Shown piece after piece: positions 52,791 to 61,082 of a DNA stretch of 64,000 nucleotides (its first letter is position 1; each line of letters begins with the position of its first letter). The DNA is from Brevibacterium aurantiacum (GTDB lineage: Bacteria; Actinomycetota; Actinomycetes; Actinomycetales; Brevibacteriaceae): NCBI RefSeq assembly GCF_900169065.1, contig NZ_FXZB01000017.1:1-64000 (forward strand), given 5' to 3'. The translations under genes and the position numbers were made by a program. The notes beneath the pieces are model-generated. The model searched no databases and was not told the DNA's origin. It saw only the letters and a list, made by a program, of their open reading frames with translations.

Positions 52791-53111
52791 TCAGTCGATC
52801 TGGAGTTCGCCCATCTCGTCCCAGCCTTCGCCGTCGATCTTGCGCGAGATGATCTTCGGCGTCGACGCAAGGTGGGGGCGCATGGCTTCGAGTCCGGCGG
52901 CGAAGTGATCGCTCTTGACGTGGGGTTCTGCCCCTTCGTCGGTGAATGCTTCGACGAGGACGAACTCGTTGTCCTTCTCCAGGCTCTTGGACCATTCGAA
53001 CCACAGGTTGCCCGGTTCCGACCGTGTCGCCTCGGTGAAGGTGCGCACCGCTTCGGGGAACTTCTCGACGCTTTCGGGCTTCACGTCATACTTCACAACG
53101 ATGAAAATCAT
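52791..53111 (-). CDS. Putative quinol monooxygenase (ABM domain)
   Basis: This 106-residue protein has the antibiotic-biosynthesis monooxygenase fold: MIFIVVKYDVKPESVEKF, EPGNLWFEWSKSLEKDNEFVLVEAFTDEGAEPHVKSDHF. This matches YgiN-type quinol monooxygenases. A small dimeric enzyme is expected; its substrate is unknown. It is a second ABM protein in the window besides that at 44963. Confidence 0.87.
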   Translation of the reverse strand: MIFIVVKYDVKPESVEKFPEAVRTFTEATRSEPGNLWFEWSKSLEKDNEFVLVEAFTDEGAEPHVKSDHFAAGLEAMRPHLASTPKIISRKIDGEGWDEMGELQID

Positions 53112-53174
53112 GCTGACCTCACTTCATCTCGAATTGGCTCTGTCTGTTCCAGCAAATCACATTCGCCGCATCTC

Positions 53175-53777
53175 TCACACGCGCTCGGCGATGAGGACGA
53201 GGAATCCGCTGTCTGGTTCGAAGGGGTGGAGCTCCCACGTGGCCAGCTTGAGGTTGACGATCATGCCGGTCGACTTCACATCGTCGATGAAGTCTGCGAA
53301 GTCATAGCCGCGGCCGGCTCCGAAGCCGGCGACGAAGCGTCCACCGGGTTTCAGCGTCGATTTGATATTCGACAGGGTCTGGCGACGTGAGGCCGGATCG
53401 AGGAAGGACAGGACGTTGCCGGCGCAGAACGCCACGTCGATGTCATTGATGCCTGCGCCAGCGAAATCGAATTCGGCCAAGTCGCCGGTGTGCCATTCAC
53501 CGCTCGGGAAGTCCTCCTCGGCGACAGAGATGAGGAACTCGTCGAGATCGACACCGTAGACGGTGTGGCCCTCATTGATGAGCAGACCACCGGCCCGACC
53601 GGTTCCGCAGCCGGCGTCGAGGATGCGTGCCCCGCGCGGTGCCATCGCATTGACGAACCGCGCCTCTCCCCCGATGTCGTGACCGGAGGCAGCCAGATTG
53701 CGCCACCTCTCGGCGTAGTTCGCGGAGTGGTCGGGGTTGGTCTCACGGATGCGGTTCCACTGATGATCGAAGCTCAT
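53175..53777 (-). CDS. Class I SAM-dependent methyltransferase
   Basis: This 200-residue Rossmann methyltransferase has the motif I sequence ARILDAGCGTGRAGGLLINEG, an acidic residue at YGVDLDEFLI, and NVLSFLDPASRR before a KSTLKPGGRFVAGFG post-motif strand. The substrate is unknown. The ATG at 53777 overlaps the LysR stop (ATGA), so it is translated with the regulator. It may serve the neighbouring catabolic genes. Confidence 0.9.
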   Translation of the reverse strand: MSFDHQWNRIRETNPDHSANYAERWRNLAASGHDIGGEARFVNAMAPRGARILDAGCGTGRAGGLLINEGHTVYGVDLDEFLISVAEEDFPSGEWHTGDLAEFDFAGAGINDIDVAFCAGNVLSFLDPASRRQTLSNIKSTLKPGGRFVAGFGAGRGYDFADFIDDVKSTGMIVNLKLATWELHPFEPDSGFLVLIAERV

Positions 53778-54664
53778 GGCCCCATCCTAGGACGAAAGAC
53801 CTCGGCCACCACCTCGGCGACGGCGGCGACCGGATCTGCCGGGTCCGGGGAGGTCAGCACGATGATCTCCCGGCCGCCCGCCTCGGCGATGGGATGCAGA
53901 TTGACGTCAGGCCCGCCCAGGGACATCATGATCGGAGTCGCCAGCGTCAGGCCGAGTCCCGTCCCGGCCAGGGCGAGCGCGACCGCGGTGTCGGTGACGA
54001 TGTGGGTCTCCTTGGCGGCAATGCCCAGCGCCGAGGTGGCCAGTCGCATCGCTCGCCCGAAGAGCTCTTCGGCCGGCGGCAGGATCCAATCCGCTTCGGC
54101 CAGGTCCAGCGGTGTGAGCCGCGGTGCACCCGCGGGCACGACGATGCCGAAGTCCTCGCTGGCGACGGTTCTCCAGCTCAGCCCCCGCATGGGCGGCAGG
54201 GGCACGGCCGGATAGTTGATACCGATGCCCAGATCGATGGCTCCGTCGATGACGGCCGCCGACATCGTCTCGACGTTGATCTCGCGGGCTCGGACCTCGA
54301 TGTGTGGGTGCCGCTCGCCGAGTGCTCTGACGATCGACGGTAGCGCCCTGGTCGAGGCGGAGCCGAAGACGCCGAGCGTGACGATGGCCTCGCTGCGGAA
54401 ATCCCTGCCCAGCATCGCCATCTCGGCCTGCTTCTGAGCGGCGAGGATGCTGCGGGCACGTGGAAGCAGCGTCCGGCCAGCCTCGGCGAGGATCATCCCT
54501 CTGCCTCGGCGCAGGAAGAGTTCGGAGCCGACGGCCCGACGCAGGGCACTCATGTGCTGGGAGACCGCGCCGATGCTGTAGCCCAGCTGCTCCGCGGCCC
54601 TGGTCATGGACCCGAGTTCGGCCACGGTGACGAATGTGCGCAGCTGTCCCAAGGTCCATCCCAT
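53774..54664 (-). CDS. LysR-family transcriptional regulator
   Basis: This 296-residue regulator has an N-terminal winged helix (GWTLGQLRTFVTVAELGSMTRAAEQLG, SQHMSALRRAVGSELFLRRGRG) and a periplasmic-binding-protein-like effector domain from about residue 90. The ATG at 54664 is used; the longer frame to 54871 would run across the divergent promoter and is rejected. It diverges from the FAD oxidase and aldehyde dehydrogenase genes, which it probably activates in response to a pathway intermediate. The shared 180-base region has a palindrome and 22-base-spaced repeats. Confidence 0.92.
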   Translation of the reverse strand: MGWTLGQLRTFVTVAELGSMTRAAEQLGYSIGAVSQHMSALRRAVGSELFLRRGRGMILAEAGRTLLPRARSILAAQKQAEMAMLGRDFRSEAIVTLGVFGSASTRALPSIVRALGERHPHIEVRAREINVETMSAAVIDGAIDLGIGINYPAVPLPPMRGLSWRTVASEDFGIVVPAGAPRLTPLDLAEADWILPPAEELFGRAMRLATSALGIAAKETHIVTDTAVALALAGTGLGLTLATPIMMSLGGPDVNLHPIAEAGGREIIVLTSPDPADPVAAVAEVVAEVFRPRMGP

Positions 54665-54680
54665 GGCGACAGCATAGCTC

Positions 54681-54710
54681 TTTTCATGTTTCCTAAAAAC
54701 AGTTTTCATG
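54681..54710. promoter_or_regulatory. LysR operator candidate
   Basis: TTTTCATG occurs at 54681-54688 and 54703-54710, 22 bases (two helical turns) apart. Between them is a palindrome TGTTT-CCTAA-AAACA (54687-54701). The whole lies 16-46 bases upstream of the LysR ATG, a usual place for activator and autorepressor sites. Confidence 0.55.
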
Positions 54711-54846
54711 AACTCGCTCTTGTCCTTAAACGTGACGGGAACCACAATGGGCAGAGAGCCGCATTCCGCCGACATCGACGTCGGCGCTCCCCACTGCAGC
54801 GGCGACCAAGGACGGTCGCTGCGGCAGGAGACGAAAGAGGTGGAAG

Positions 54847-56046
54847 TTGGAGAGCACATCACCGACAGCAACAGCCCCGGCGAGCGCCGAGGTGGTCATC
54901 ATCGGCGCCGGAGTCATGGGAGCATCCATCGCTTACCACCTGGCCAAACACGGCGCGAAGGACATCGTTCTCGTCGAGCGCAACGTCCCCGGCTCGGGCT
55001 CGACGTCGAAGGCCGCCGGCGGGGTGCGTTGCCAATTCTCCGATGAGGTCAACATCGCCCTGGCCACGCGCAGCCTCGAGGTGCTGCGCAACTTCGAAAC
55101 CGAGTTCGGTGTCGACATCGATCTGGTGAGCAACGGCTACCTGTTTCTCCTCGACTCCGTCGCCGATGCCGAAACCTTCGCGGCCAACGTCGCACTCCAG
55201 CAGCGCATGGGCCTGGATTCCCGGATGCTCACCGTCGCCGAGGTGGCCGAACTGGCCCCGTACATCGACACAGAGGGCATCGTTGCTGGGGCCTTCAACC
55301 CCGGCGATGGGCACTGCACGCCCGAGGCCGTGGTCTCCGGATATGTCAGCGCCGCACGCGGCCTGGGCGTGCAGGTGCTCAAGAACTGCGAGGTGACCGA
55401 ATTCGAATCGACCGAGGGCGCAGACTCCCGCAGGGTCACCGCGGTGACCACGAGCAAGGGCAGGATCGAGTCTGCGCAGATCGTGTGTGCCGCCGGCGCC
55501 TGGTCCGGACTCATCGGCGAGGCGGCCGGGGTCGATCTGCCGGTCAGGCCGCTGCGCCGCGAGATCATGGTCAGCGAACCTGTGGATGAGGCGGCTCTGG
55601 GCATCGATTTGGCGCGCATGCCTTTCACCATCGACTTCAGCACGAGCTTCTACGTGCATCCAGAGGGTCCCGGCTTGCTTTTCGGCTGCCCGGACGAGGC
55701 GGATGTGTGGGACTTCGATGACAAGCGCAACCCGGACTGGCTGCCCACTTTGGCCGAACTCATCGAAACCCGTGCTCCTGCCCTGGGCAATGTCGAGGCC
55801 AAACGCGGTTGGGCGGGACTCTATGAAATGACCCCGGATCACAATGCGCTCATCGGTGAGGCCGAGGAGCTCTCCGGTTTCTTCTACGCCTGCGGGTTCT
55901 CGGGCCACGGATTCCTCATGGGACCGGCCGTCGGGGAGGTCGTCGCCGACCTCATGACCGGCCATCAGCCCTTCGTCGACGTCTCCGGCCTGGACAAACG
56001 TCGGTTTGCCACCTCGGGACTGCGCAAGGAGCTCAACATCGTCTGA
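54847..56046 (+). CDS. FAD-dependent oxidoreductase (DAO family), candidate L-pipecolate oxidase
   Basis: This 399-residue D-amino-acid-oxidase-family protein resembles sarcosine oxidase beta. It has the FAD motif VVIIGAGVMGASIAYHLAKHG, SKAAGGVRCQFS, and CGFSGHGFLMGPAVGE at the C-terminus. The TTG at 54847 follows a GAGG-containing stretch. It lies 104 bases before an ALDH7/AmaB-type gene; in Pseudomonas putida, AmaA (FAD pipecolate oxidase) and AmaB are paired in lysine catabolism, so pipecolate is the likely substrate. Sarcosine, proline or glycine derivatives remain possible. Confidence 0.85.
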   Translation: MESTSPTATAPASAEVVIIGAGVMGASIAYHLAKHGAKDIVLVERNVPGSGSTSKAAGGVRCQFSDEVNIALATRSLEVLRNFETEFGVDIDLVSNGYLFLLDSVADAETFAANVALQQRMGLDSRMLTVAEVAELAPYIDTEGIVAGAFNPGDGHCTPEAVVSGYVSAARGLGVQVLKNCEVTEFESTEGADSRRVTAVTTSKGRIESAQIVCAAGAWSGLIGEAAGVDLPVRPLRREIMVSEPVDEAALGIDLARMPFTIDFSTSFYVHPEGPGLLFGCPDEADVWDFDDKRNPDWLPTLAELIETRAPALGNVEAKRGWAGLYEMTPDHNALIGEAEELSGFFYACGFSGHGFLMGPAVGEVVADLMTGHQPFVDVSGLDKRRFATSGLRKELNIV

Positions 56047-56150
56047 CGCCCCGCACCCCCTTCCCATCGACCGTTGCTCACTCCCATCGACCGTGACTTA
56101 CGCACATCATCAGATTCCCGCTCACCAGGAGCACCAGCGAAAGGACTGCA

Positions 56151-57689
56151 ATGACCGCATTGCCCACCGACCAGACCATCACCGACCTGCTCACCGGCGG
56201 CCTCAAGGCCTGCGGGGTCGACGCCACCGTGCTCACCGCCGGGTCCTCCGCCGCGGCGAGTCTGCCGGCCCGCTCCCCCATCACCGGGCAGAGCTTGGGC
56301 ACGCTGGCCGCGGACACCAAGGAATCCGCCTCGGAGAAGATCGGCGCAGCCGCCGAAGCGTTCGCCGCCTGGCGAGATGTCCCTGCACCCGTGCGCGGTC
56401 AGCTGGTCCAGCGCTGGGGACAGCTGCTGGGCGAGCACAAGGAGGACCTCGCGAAGATCATCACGGTCGAGGCGGGCAAGACCCCGTCCGAGGCCGCCGG
56501 TGAGGTGCAGGAGATGATCGACATCTGCGAGTTCGCACTCGGCCAGTCCCGTCAGCTGTGGGGCAAGACCATGCCCAGTGAGCGCCCCGGTCACCGACTC
56601 ATGGAGACCTGGCATCCGCTCGGGGTCGTCGGTGTCATCTCCGCCTTCAACTTCCCCGTCGCCGTGTATTCCTGGAATACGGCCTTGGCCCTGGTCGCCG
56701 GGGACGCCGTGGTGTGGAAGCCGTCGGAGAACGCGGTGCTCGCAGCCCTGGGCGCGCAGTCCCTGCTGGCTCGTGCCGCCGCCGAGGTGGGGGCTCCGGA
56801 AGGACTCGTCCCTGTCCTCGTCGGCGGCCGGGACATCGGCGATGCCATGGTCCGCGATGAGCGAGTGGCTCTGGTCTCTGCCACCGGTTCGGTGCGCATG
56901 GGCCGTGAGGTCGGTCCGGTCGTGGCCGAACGCTTCGGCCGGGTTCTGTTGGAACTCGGCGGCAACAATGGTGCGATCGTGGCCCCGAGTGCCGACATCG
57001 ACCTGGCGCTGCGGGGCGTAGTCTTCGCGGCTGCGGGTACGGCCGGTCAGCGCTGCACAACCCTGCGCCGCCTCATCGTCCACGAGTCCATCGCCGATGA
57101 CTTCGTGGACAAGATCGTCGCGGCCTACAAGACGCTGAGCATCGGGTCTCCCACCGAGGACGGCGTGCTGGTGGGACCGCTCATCAATGAGGGCTCCTAT
57201 GAGGCGATGCAGGCGGCACTCAAGCAGGCCGAGTCCGAGGGCGGCACCGTCCTGACCGGCGGTGCTCGCGTCCTCGACGACGAACGACCCGATGCACACT
57301 ATGTGGAGCCGGCGGTCGTGCGGATGCCCACCCAAACCTCGGTGATGGAGTCGGAGACCTTCGCTCCGATCCTCTACGTCGTCACCTACTCCGATCTCGA
57401 CGAAGCACTTGAGATCCACAACGGAGTGCCGCAGGGCCTGTCCTCGGCGATCTTCACCTCGGAGCTTGCCGAGTCCGAGAAGTTCCTGTCCCGCTCCGAC
57501 TGCGGCATCGCCAACGTCAACATCGGCACCTCAGGTGCAGAGATCGGCGGGGCCTTCGGCGGTGAGAAGGAAACCGGCGGCGGCCGCGAGTCCGGCACCG
57601 ATTCGTGGAAGGCCTATATGCGCCAGGCGACGAACACGGTCAACTACTCAGGTGAGCTGCCGCTGGCGCAGGGCGTGGAGTTCCTCTGA
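56151..57689 (+). CDS. ALDH7-family aldehyde dehydrogenase (AmaB/piperidine-6-carboxylate dehydrogenase type)
   Basis: This 512-residue NAD+-dependent enzyme has VISAFNFPVAVYSWN, ATGSVRMGREVG, LLELGGNNGAIVAPSADIDLALRGVVFAAAGTAGQRCT with the catalytic Glu and Cys (about residue 302), and a GVPQGLSSAIF block. The GGNNG/GQRCT pattern is typical of ALDH7A1, which oxidises alpha-aminoadipic semialdehyde in equilibrium with piperidine-6-carboxylate. With the adjacent FAD oxidase it would convert pipecolate to alpha-aminoadipate. The ATG is at 56151. Confidence 0.9.
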   Translation: MTALPTDQTITDLLTGGLKACGVDATVLTAGSSAAASLPARSPITGQSLGTLAADTKESASEKIGAAAEAFAAWRDVPAPVRGQLVQRWGQLLGEHKEDLAKIITVEAGKTPSEAAGEVQEMIDICEFALGQSRQLWGKTMPSERPGHRLMETWHPLGVVGVISAFNFPVAVYSWNTALALVAGDAVVWKPSENAVLAALGAQSLLARAAAEVGAPEGLVPVLVGGRDIGDAMVRDERVALVSATGSVRMGREVGPVVAERFGRVLLELGGNNGAIVAPSADIDLALRGVVFAAAGTAGQRCTTLRRLIVHESIADDFVDKIVAAYKTLSIGSPTEDGVLVGPLINEGSYEAMQAALKQAESEGGTVLTGGARVLDDERPDAHYVEPAVVRMPTQTSVMESETFAPILYVVTYSDLDEALEIHNGVPQGLSSAIFTSELAESEKFLSRSDCGIANVNIGTSGAEIGGAFGGEKETGGGRESGTDSWKAYMRQATNTVNYSGELPLAQGVEFL

Positions 57690-57721
57690 AGGTCACTTGT
57701 CAGATGGGATAGTCTGCTGTC

Positions 57722-57946
57722 ATGTCTGGGAACCCACTGCTGCCTGCCTGGTACGACTTCGCTTGGACTGCGATCGTCATCGTCGTCATCGGTCTGGCTA
57801 TCTGGTCATTGGTGTCACTGACTCGGTCGAAAGTCGATGCCCCGACCAAATTGGCTTGGGCAGTCTTCATCATCGTCGCGCCAATTCTCGGATCGGTCGT
57901 CTGGCTCGTCCATCGCCGCAATCGCCGCGCAGAGTTGGCGCGATAG
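57722..57946 (+). CDS. PLDc_N domain small membrane protein
   Basis: This 74-residue protein has two hydrophobic segments. WYDFAWTAIVIVVIGLAIWSL leads to KLAWAVFIIVAPILGSVVWLV and an RRNRR end, the PLDc_N pattern without any catalytic domain. The ATG at 57722 lies 6 bases after TAGTCT (57710-57715) with no Shine-Dalgarno, so it is probably leaderless. A strong T-tailed terminator follows about 40 bases after its stop. It is a paralogue in type of the gene at 10887. Confidence 0.82.
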   Translation: MSGNPLLPAWYDFAWTAIVIVVIGLAIWSLVSLTRSKVDAPTKLAWAVFIIVAPILGSVVWLVHRRNRRAELAR

Positions 57947-58183
57947 TCAGCGAGACTGTGCTGGCAGTTGATCAGTGTCGTGAGAATCCGGGCGTCGGCT
58001 TTTGGCCGACGCCCGTTTTCTATGCTCCAGCAGCATTGCACCAATTCCAACCAATGCGAAGAGCGGGAAGACGATGAGCTCCAAGATCCACGCCTGCCCA
58101 CCCTCGCTGAGCGACTCCTCACCCATGAGCAAGGAGTTCGTAAATGCCACGCCCAGGAAGAACGCCATGATGATTTCCCTCAT
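57947..58183 (-). CDS. Small hypothetical membrane protein
   Basis: This 78-residue protein has a hydrophobic N-terminus (MREIIMAFFLGVAFTNSLL), a second helix (WILELIVFPLFALVGIGAMLL) and a polar basic tail. The ATG at 58183 is 7 bases after a minus-strand TAGATT, so a leaderless message is plausible, which supports a real gene. Its last 20 codons coincide with the plus-strand terminator at 57989-58015. No family is recognised. Confidence 0.55.
   Translation of the reverse strand: MREIIMAFFLGVAFTNSLLMGEESLSEGGQAWILELIVFPLFALVGIGAMLLEHRKRASAKSRRPDSHDTDQLPAQSR
57989..58020 (+). terminator. Rho-independent terminator of the PLDc_N gene
   Basis: CGGGCGTCGGC (57989-57999) pairs perfectly with GCCGACGCCCG (58005-58015) over a TTTTG loop and is followed by TTTTC. 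It lies 42 bases after the plus-strand stop at 57946. Confidence 0.88.
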
Positions 58184-58333
58184 GATGCGGAATCTACCTG
58201 CCCACAAGACGCCTTGCAATCATATTCGCTCGCAGCTGTCTGCTTGATCACGGAAGGACAGTGCGACCGCGACGGAAGGGACCAGAACGACTAAAGTTGC
58301 GATTGAGACCGTGAATACTGAAGGAGAACACCT

Positions 58334-59101
58334 GTGATTGAGCTGAAGACACCCGCCGAGATCGACAAGATGGCGGTCACCGGCCGATTCGTCGCGAAGA
58401 CATTGGCTGAACTGTCTGAGCTCGCAGAACCGGGCATGAACATCATGCAATTGGAGAAGCGGGCACGAAAGCTCATCGAAGAGGCCGGCGCGAAGTCCTG
58501 CTACTGGGACTACGCTCCTTCCTTCGGGGAAGGCCCCTTCCGCAACGTCATCTGCCTCTCGGTCAACGACGGAGTCCTCCACGGCAAGCCCCACGACTAC
58601 GTGATGAAGGACGGCGACCTGCTCACCTTGGACTTTGCTGTGTCCATCGACGGCTGGGTCGCCGATGCCGCACGCTCCGTCATCGTCGGGAACGGCAGCG
58701 AAGAGGACCAGCGCCTCATCGACTCCACCTGGTCCGGACTGGAAGCCGGCATCTCCGCTGCGCAGCCAGGCAACCGCCTCGGCGATATCTCGAAGGCCAT
58801 CGGCGATGTCGCCGATGAACAGCGCATCCCGGTCAACCTCGACTTCGGCGGACACGGCCTGGGCCACACAATGCACGAAGATCCACACGTGGCCAACCGC
58901 GGCAAGGGTGGACGCGGCTTGGTGCTCAAGCCCGGTCTGACGCTGGCGATCGAACCGTGGTGGTCATTCACCTCGAAGAAGCTCTCCGTCGACAAGGACG
59001 GCTGGACCCTGCGCTTGGCCGACGGTTCGAACGGTGCGCATTCGGAGAACACGATCGCCATCACCGAGGATGGTCCGAGGATCCTCACCACACTGGACTG
59101 A
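58334..59101 (+). CDS. map: Map, type I methionine aminopeptidase
   Basis: Map removes the initiator Met from new proteins. It has 255 residues with the type I pattern of metal ligands: Asp in DFAVSIDGW, Asp in DAARS, His in GHGLGHTMHEDPHVAN, Glu in IEPWW, and Glu in SENTIAITEDG. The GTG at 58334 has AAGGAG upstream. It has no extended N-terminal zinc finger. Confidence 0.95.
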   Translation: MIELKTPAEIDKMAVTGRFVAKTLAELSELAEPGMNIMQLEKRARKLIEEAGAKSCYWDYAPSFGEGPFRNVICLSVNDGVLHGKPHDYVMKDGDLLTLDFAVSIDGWVADAARSVIVGNGSEEDQRLIDSTWSGLEAGISAAQPGNRLGDISKAIGDVADEQRIPVNLDFGGHGLGHTMHEDPHVANRGKGGRGLVLKPGLTLAIEPWWSFTSKKLSVDKDGWTLRLADGSNGAHSENTIAITEDGPRILTTLD

Positions 59102-59211
59102 TGTCTGCGAGCAGTGCAATCGGGCTTCCGGCGAATCGTTCGTCGGAGGCCCGTTTGCGTGTGCGGTGCTGAGTACATAGCTGTGTCAGTGGCCCGTGTC
59201 AGAATTGTCCT

Positions 59212-60564
59212 ATGTCTTTCACCTGCACTGAATGCGGCTATTCAACCGTCAAGTGGCTGGGCCGTTGCCCCGAATGCCAGGCCTGGGGAACGCTCGAGGA
59301 GAAGGGCGCAGGCAAGTCCTCGGTAAAGACGAAGGTGAAGAAGTCCAGCGGTGCGAAGTCGATCAACCAGATCGATTCCACTCTCGCCCAGGCGAAGACC
59401 ACCTACGTCAGCGAATTCGACCGTGTCCTCGGCGGCGGCATCGTCCCCGGCGCCGTCGTTCTCCTCTCCGGCGAGCCGGGCGTCGGGAAGTCAACGCTCC
59501 TGCTCGATGTCGCCTCCCGTGTCGCGAAGTTCGGAGCCAAGGTTCTCTACGTCACTGGCGAGGAATCAGCCGGGCAGGTGCGGCTGCGGGCCGAACGCAT
59601 CAATGCCCTTGAAGACACCCTTCTGCTGGCGGCAGAGACCGACCTCGGCGCAGTCCTTGGCATGATCGAGGCAGAAGAGCCTGAAATGCTCATCGTCGAC
59701 TCCATCCAGACACTCGCCTCTTCCGAGATCGACGGAGTCCCTGGCGGAGTCACCCAGGTCAGAGAGGTGGCTGCGGCCCTGATCCGTGAGGCCAAAGCCC
59801 GGTCTCTGCCGACCGTGCTCGTCGGCCATATCACGAAGGACGGCACCATCGCCGGCCCCCGGCTCCTCGAGCACCTCGTCGACGTCGTGTGCAACTTCGA
59901 AGGTGAACGGCATTCGCGCCTACGTTTGCTGCGTGCCGTGAAGAACCGATTCGGTCCGACCGATGACGTCGGCTGCTTCGATATGGAGGAAAACGGCATC
60001 AAGAGCCTCGAAGACCCATCGGGCCTCTTCCTCTCCCGCAGCGGCAGCAATCCTCCAGGAACCTGTCTGACAGTGACTCAGGAGGGCAAACGTCCGCTTT
60101 TGGTCGAGGTGCAGTCGCTGATCACCGAATCCGCTGGCGGACAGTCACGCAGGTCGGTCTCCGGCGTCGATTCCTCCCGCGTGGCCATGATGCTCGCCGT
60201 CCTCAGCCAGAAGATCGGGAACATCAGCCTGGCCAAGTCCGATGTCTTCACCGCCACCGTCGGCGGGGCGAAACTGGCGGAACCTGCCAGCGACTTGGCA
60301 ATCTGTCTCTCGCTGGCCTCAGCCGCGATCGGAAAGCCGATGGCCGCGAAATTCGTAGCGATCGGAGAGATCAGCCTCTCGGGCGAGATTCGCAATGTTC
60401 CCAACCTGGGCCAAAGGCTCAATGAGGCCTCTCGTCTGGGAATCACCCATGCGATCGTCGCCCATGGCGCACTGCGCAATGTCTCCACTCCCCAGGGGAT
60501 GCGAGTCAAAGAATGCGAGCACGTTTCCGAAGCCGTCGAGATCCTTTTGGGAAGCAATCAGTGA
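59212..60564 (+). CDS. radA: RadA, DNA repair protein
   Basis: RadA is a RecA-like ATPase that processes branched recombination intermediates. It has 450 residues: an N-terminal zinc finger (CTECGYSTVKWLGRCPEC), Walker A (GEPGVGKSTLL), Walker B (LIVDSIQTL), the KNRFG motif characteristic of RadA (KNRFGPTDDVG) and a Lon-like C-terminal domain (MMLAVLSQKIG, VGGAKLAEPASDLAICL). The ATG is at 59212. Confidence 0.96.
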   Translation: MSFTCTECGYSTVKWLGRCPECQAWGTLEEKGAGKSSVKTKVKKSSGAKSINQIDSTLAQAKTTYVSEFDRVLGGGIVPGAVVLLSGEPGVGKSTLLLDVASRVAKFGAKVLYVTGEESAGQVRLRAERINALEDTLLLAAETDLGAVLGMIEAEEPEMLIVDSIQTLASSEIDGVPGGVTQVREVAAALIREAKARSLPTVLVGHITKDGTIAGPRLLEHLVDVVCNFEGERHSRLRLLRAVKNRFGPTDDVGCFDMEENGIKSLEDPSGLFLSRSGSNPPGTCLTVTQEGKRPLLVEVQSLITESAGGQSRRSVSGVDSSRVAMMLAVLSQKIGNISLAKSDVFTATVGGAKLAEPASDLAICLSLASAAIGKPMAAKFVAIGEISLSGEIRNVPNLGQRLNEASRLGITHAIVAHGALRNVSTPQGMRVKECEHVSEAVEILLGSNQ

Positions 60565-60606
60565 AAATTCCGGGACATCTGCGCGAAAATGGCGCATCCT
60601 GGAAGC

Positions 60607-60999
60607 ATGACCACGACAGTTTTTCCCGCGATGAGGACCACGGACGCGGCCGCGACGACCGCTCTGCTGGTCACGCTCGGTTTCACCGAGCGGCTCATCA
60701 TCAGGGACGAGGCTGACCCGGAGATCATCGTCCATGCCGAATACGCTCTGGGCGAGACGGGTGGAATCATGTTGGGCTCCGTCCGCAATGACGGATCGGC
60801 CCTCGACAGTGTCGGCGGGAACTCCATCTACGTCGTCGTCGACACCGAACGCGAAGTCGATCGGCTCTACGAAGAGGTCATCGACATGGGCCATGCGATC
60901 GTCCGCCCGGTGGCAACACAGCCTCACGGCGGTCGGGAGTTCGACTTCCGCGACCATGACGGCAATTCCTGGGGAGTCGGCTCCTACCGCGGAGCCTGA
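60607..60999 (+). CDS. VOC/glyoxalase-family protein
   Basis: This 130-residue vicinal-oxygen-chelate fold protein has FPAMRTTDAAATTALLVTLGFTE, EYALGETGGIMLG, DTEREVDRLYEEVIDMGHAIV and REFDFRDHDGNSWGVGSY, the last typical of the family. It may be a dioxygenase-like or drug-binding protein. The start is uncertain (ATG at 60607 or 60589). It closely follows radA. Confidence 0.85.
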   Translation: MTTTVFPAMRTTDAAATTALLVTLGFTERLIIRDEADPEIIVHAEYALGETGGIMLGSVRNDGSALDSVGGNSIYVVVDTEREVDRLYEEVIDMGHAIVRPVATQPHGGREFDFRDHDGNSWGVGSYRGA

Positions 61000-61082
61000 G
61001 AACTCACGAGTTAATCCGCGCGCTGACTTGAGCGTCACGGCGCCGTCAGCAGACCGGCCGTCTCTGGTCAGGCACCAGGCTT

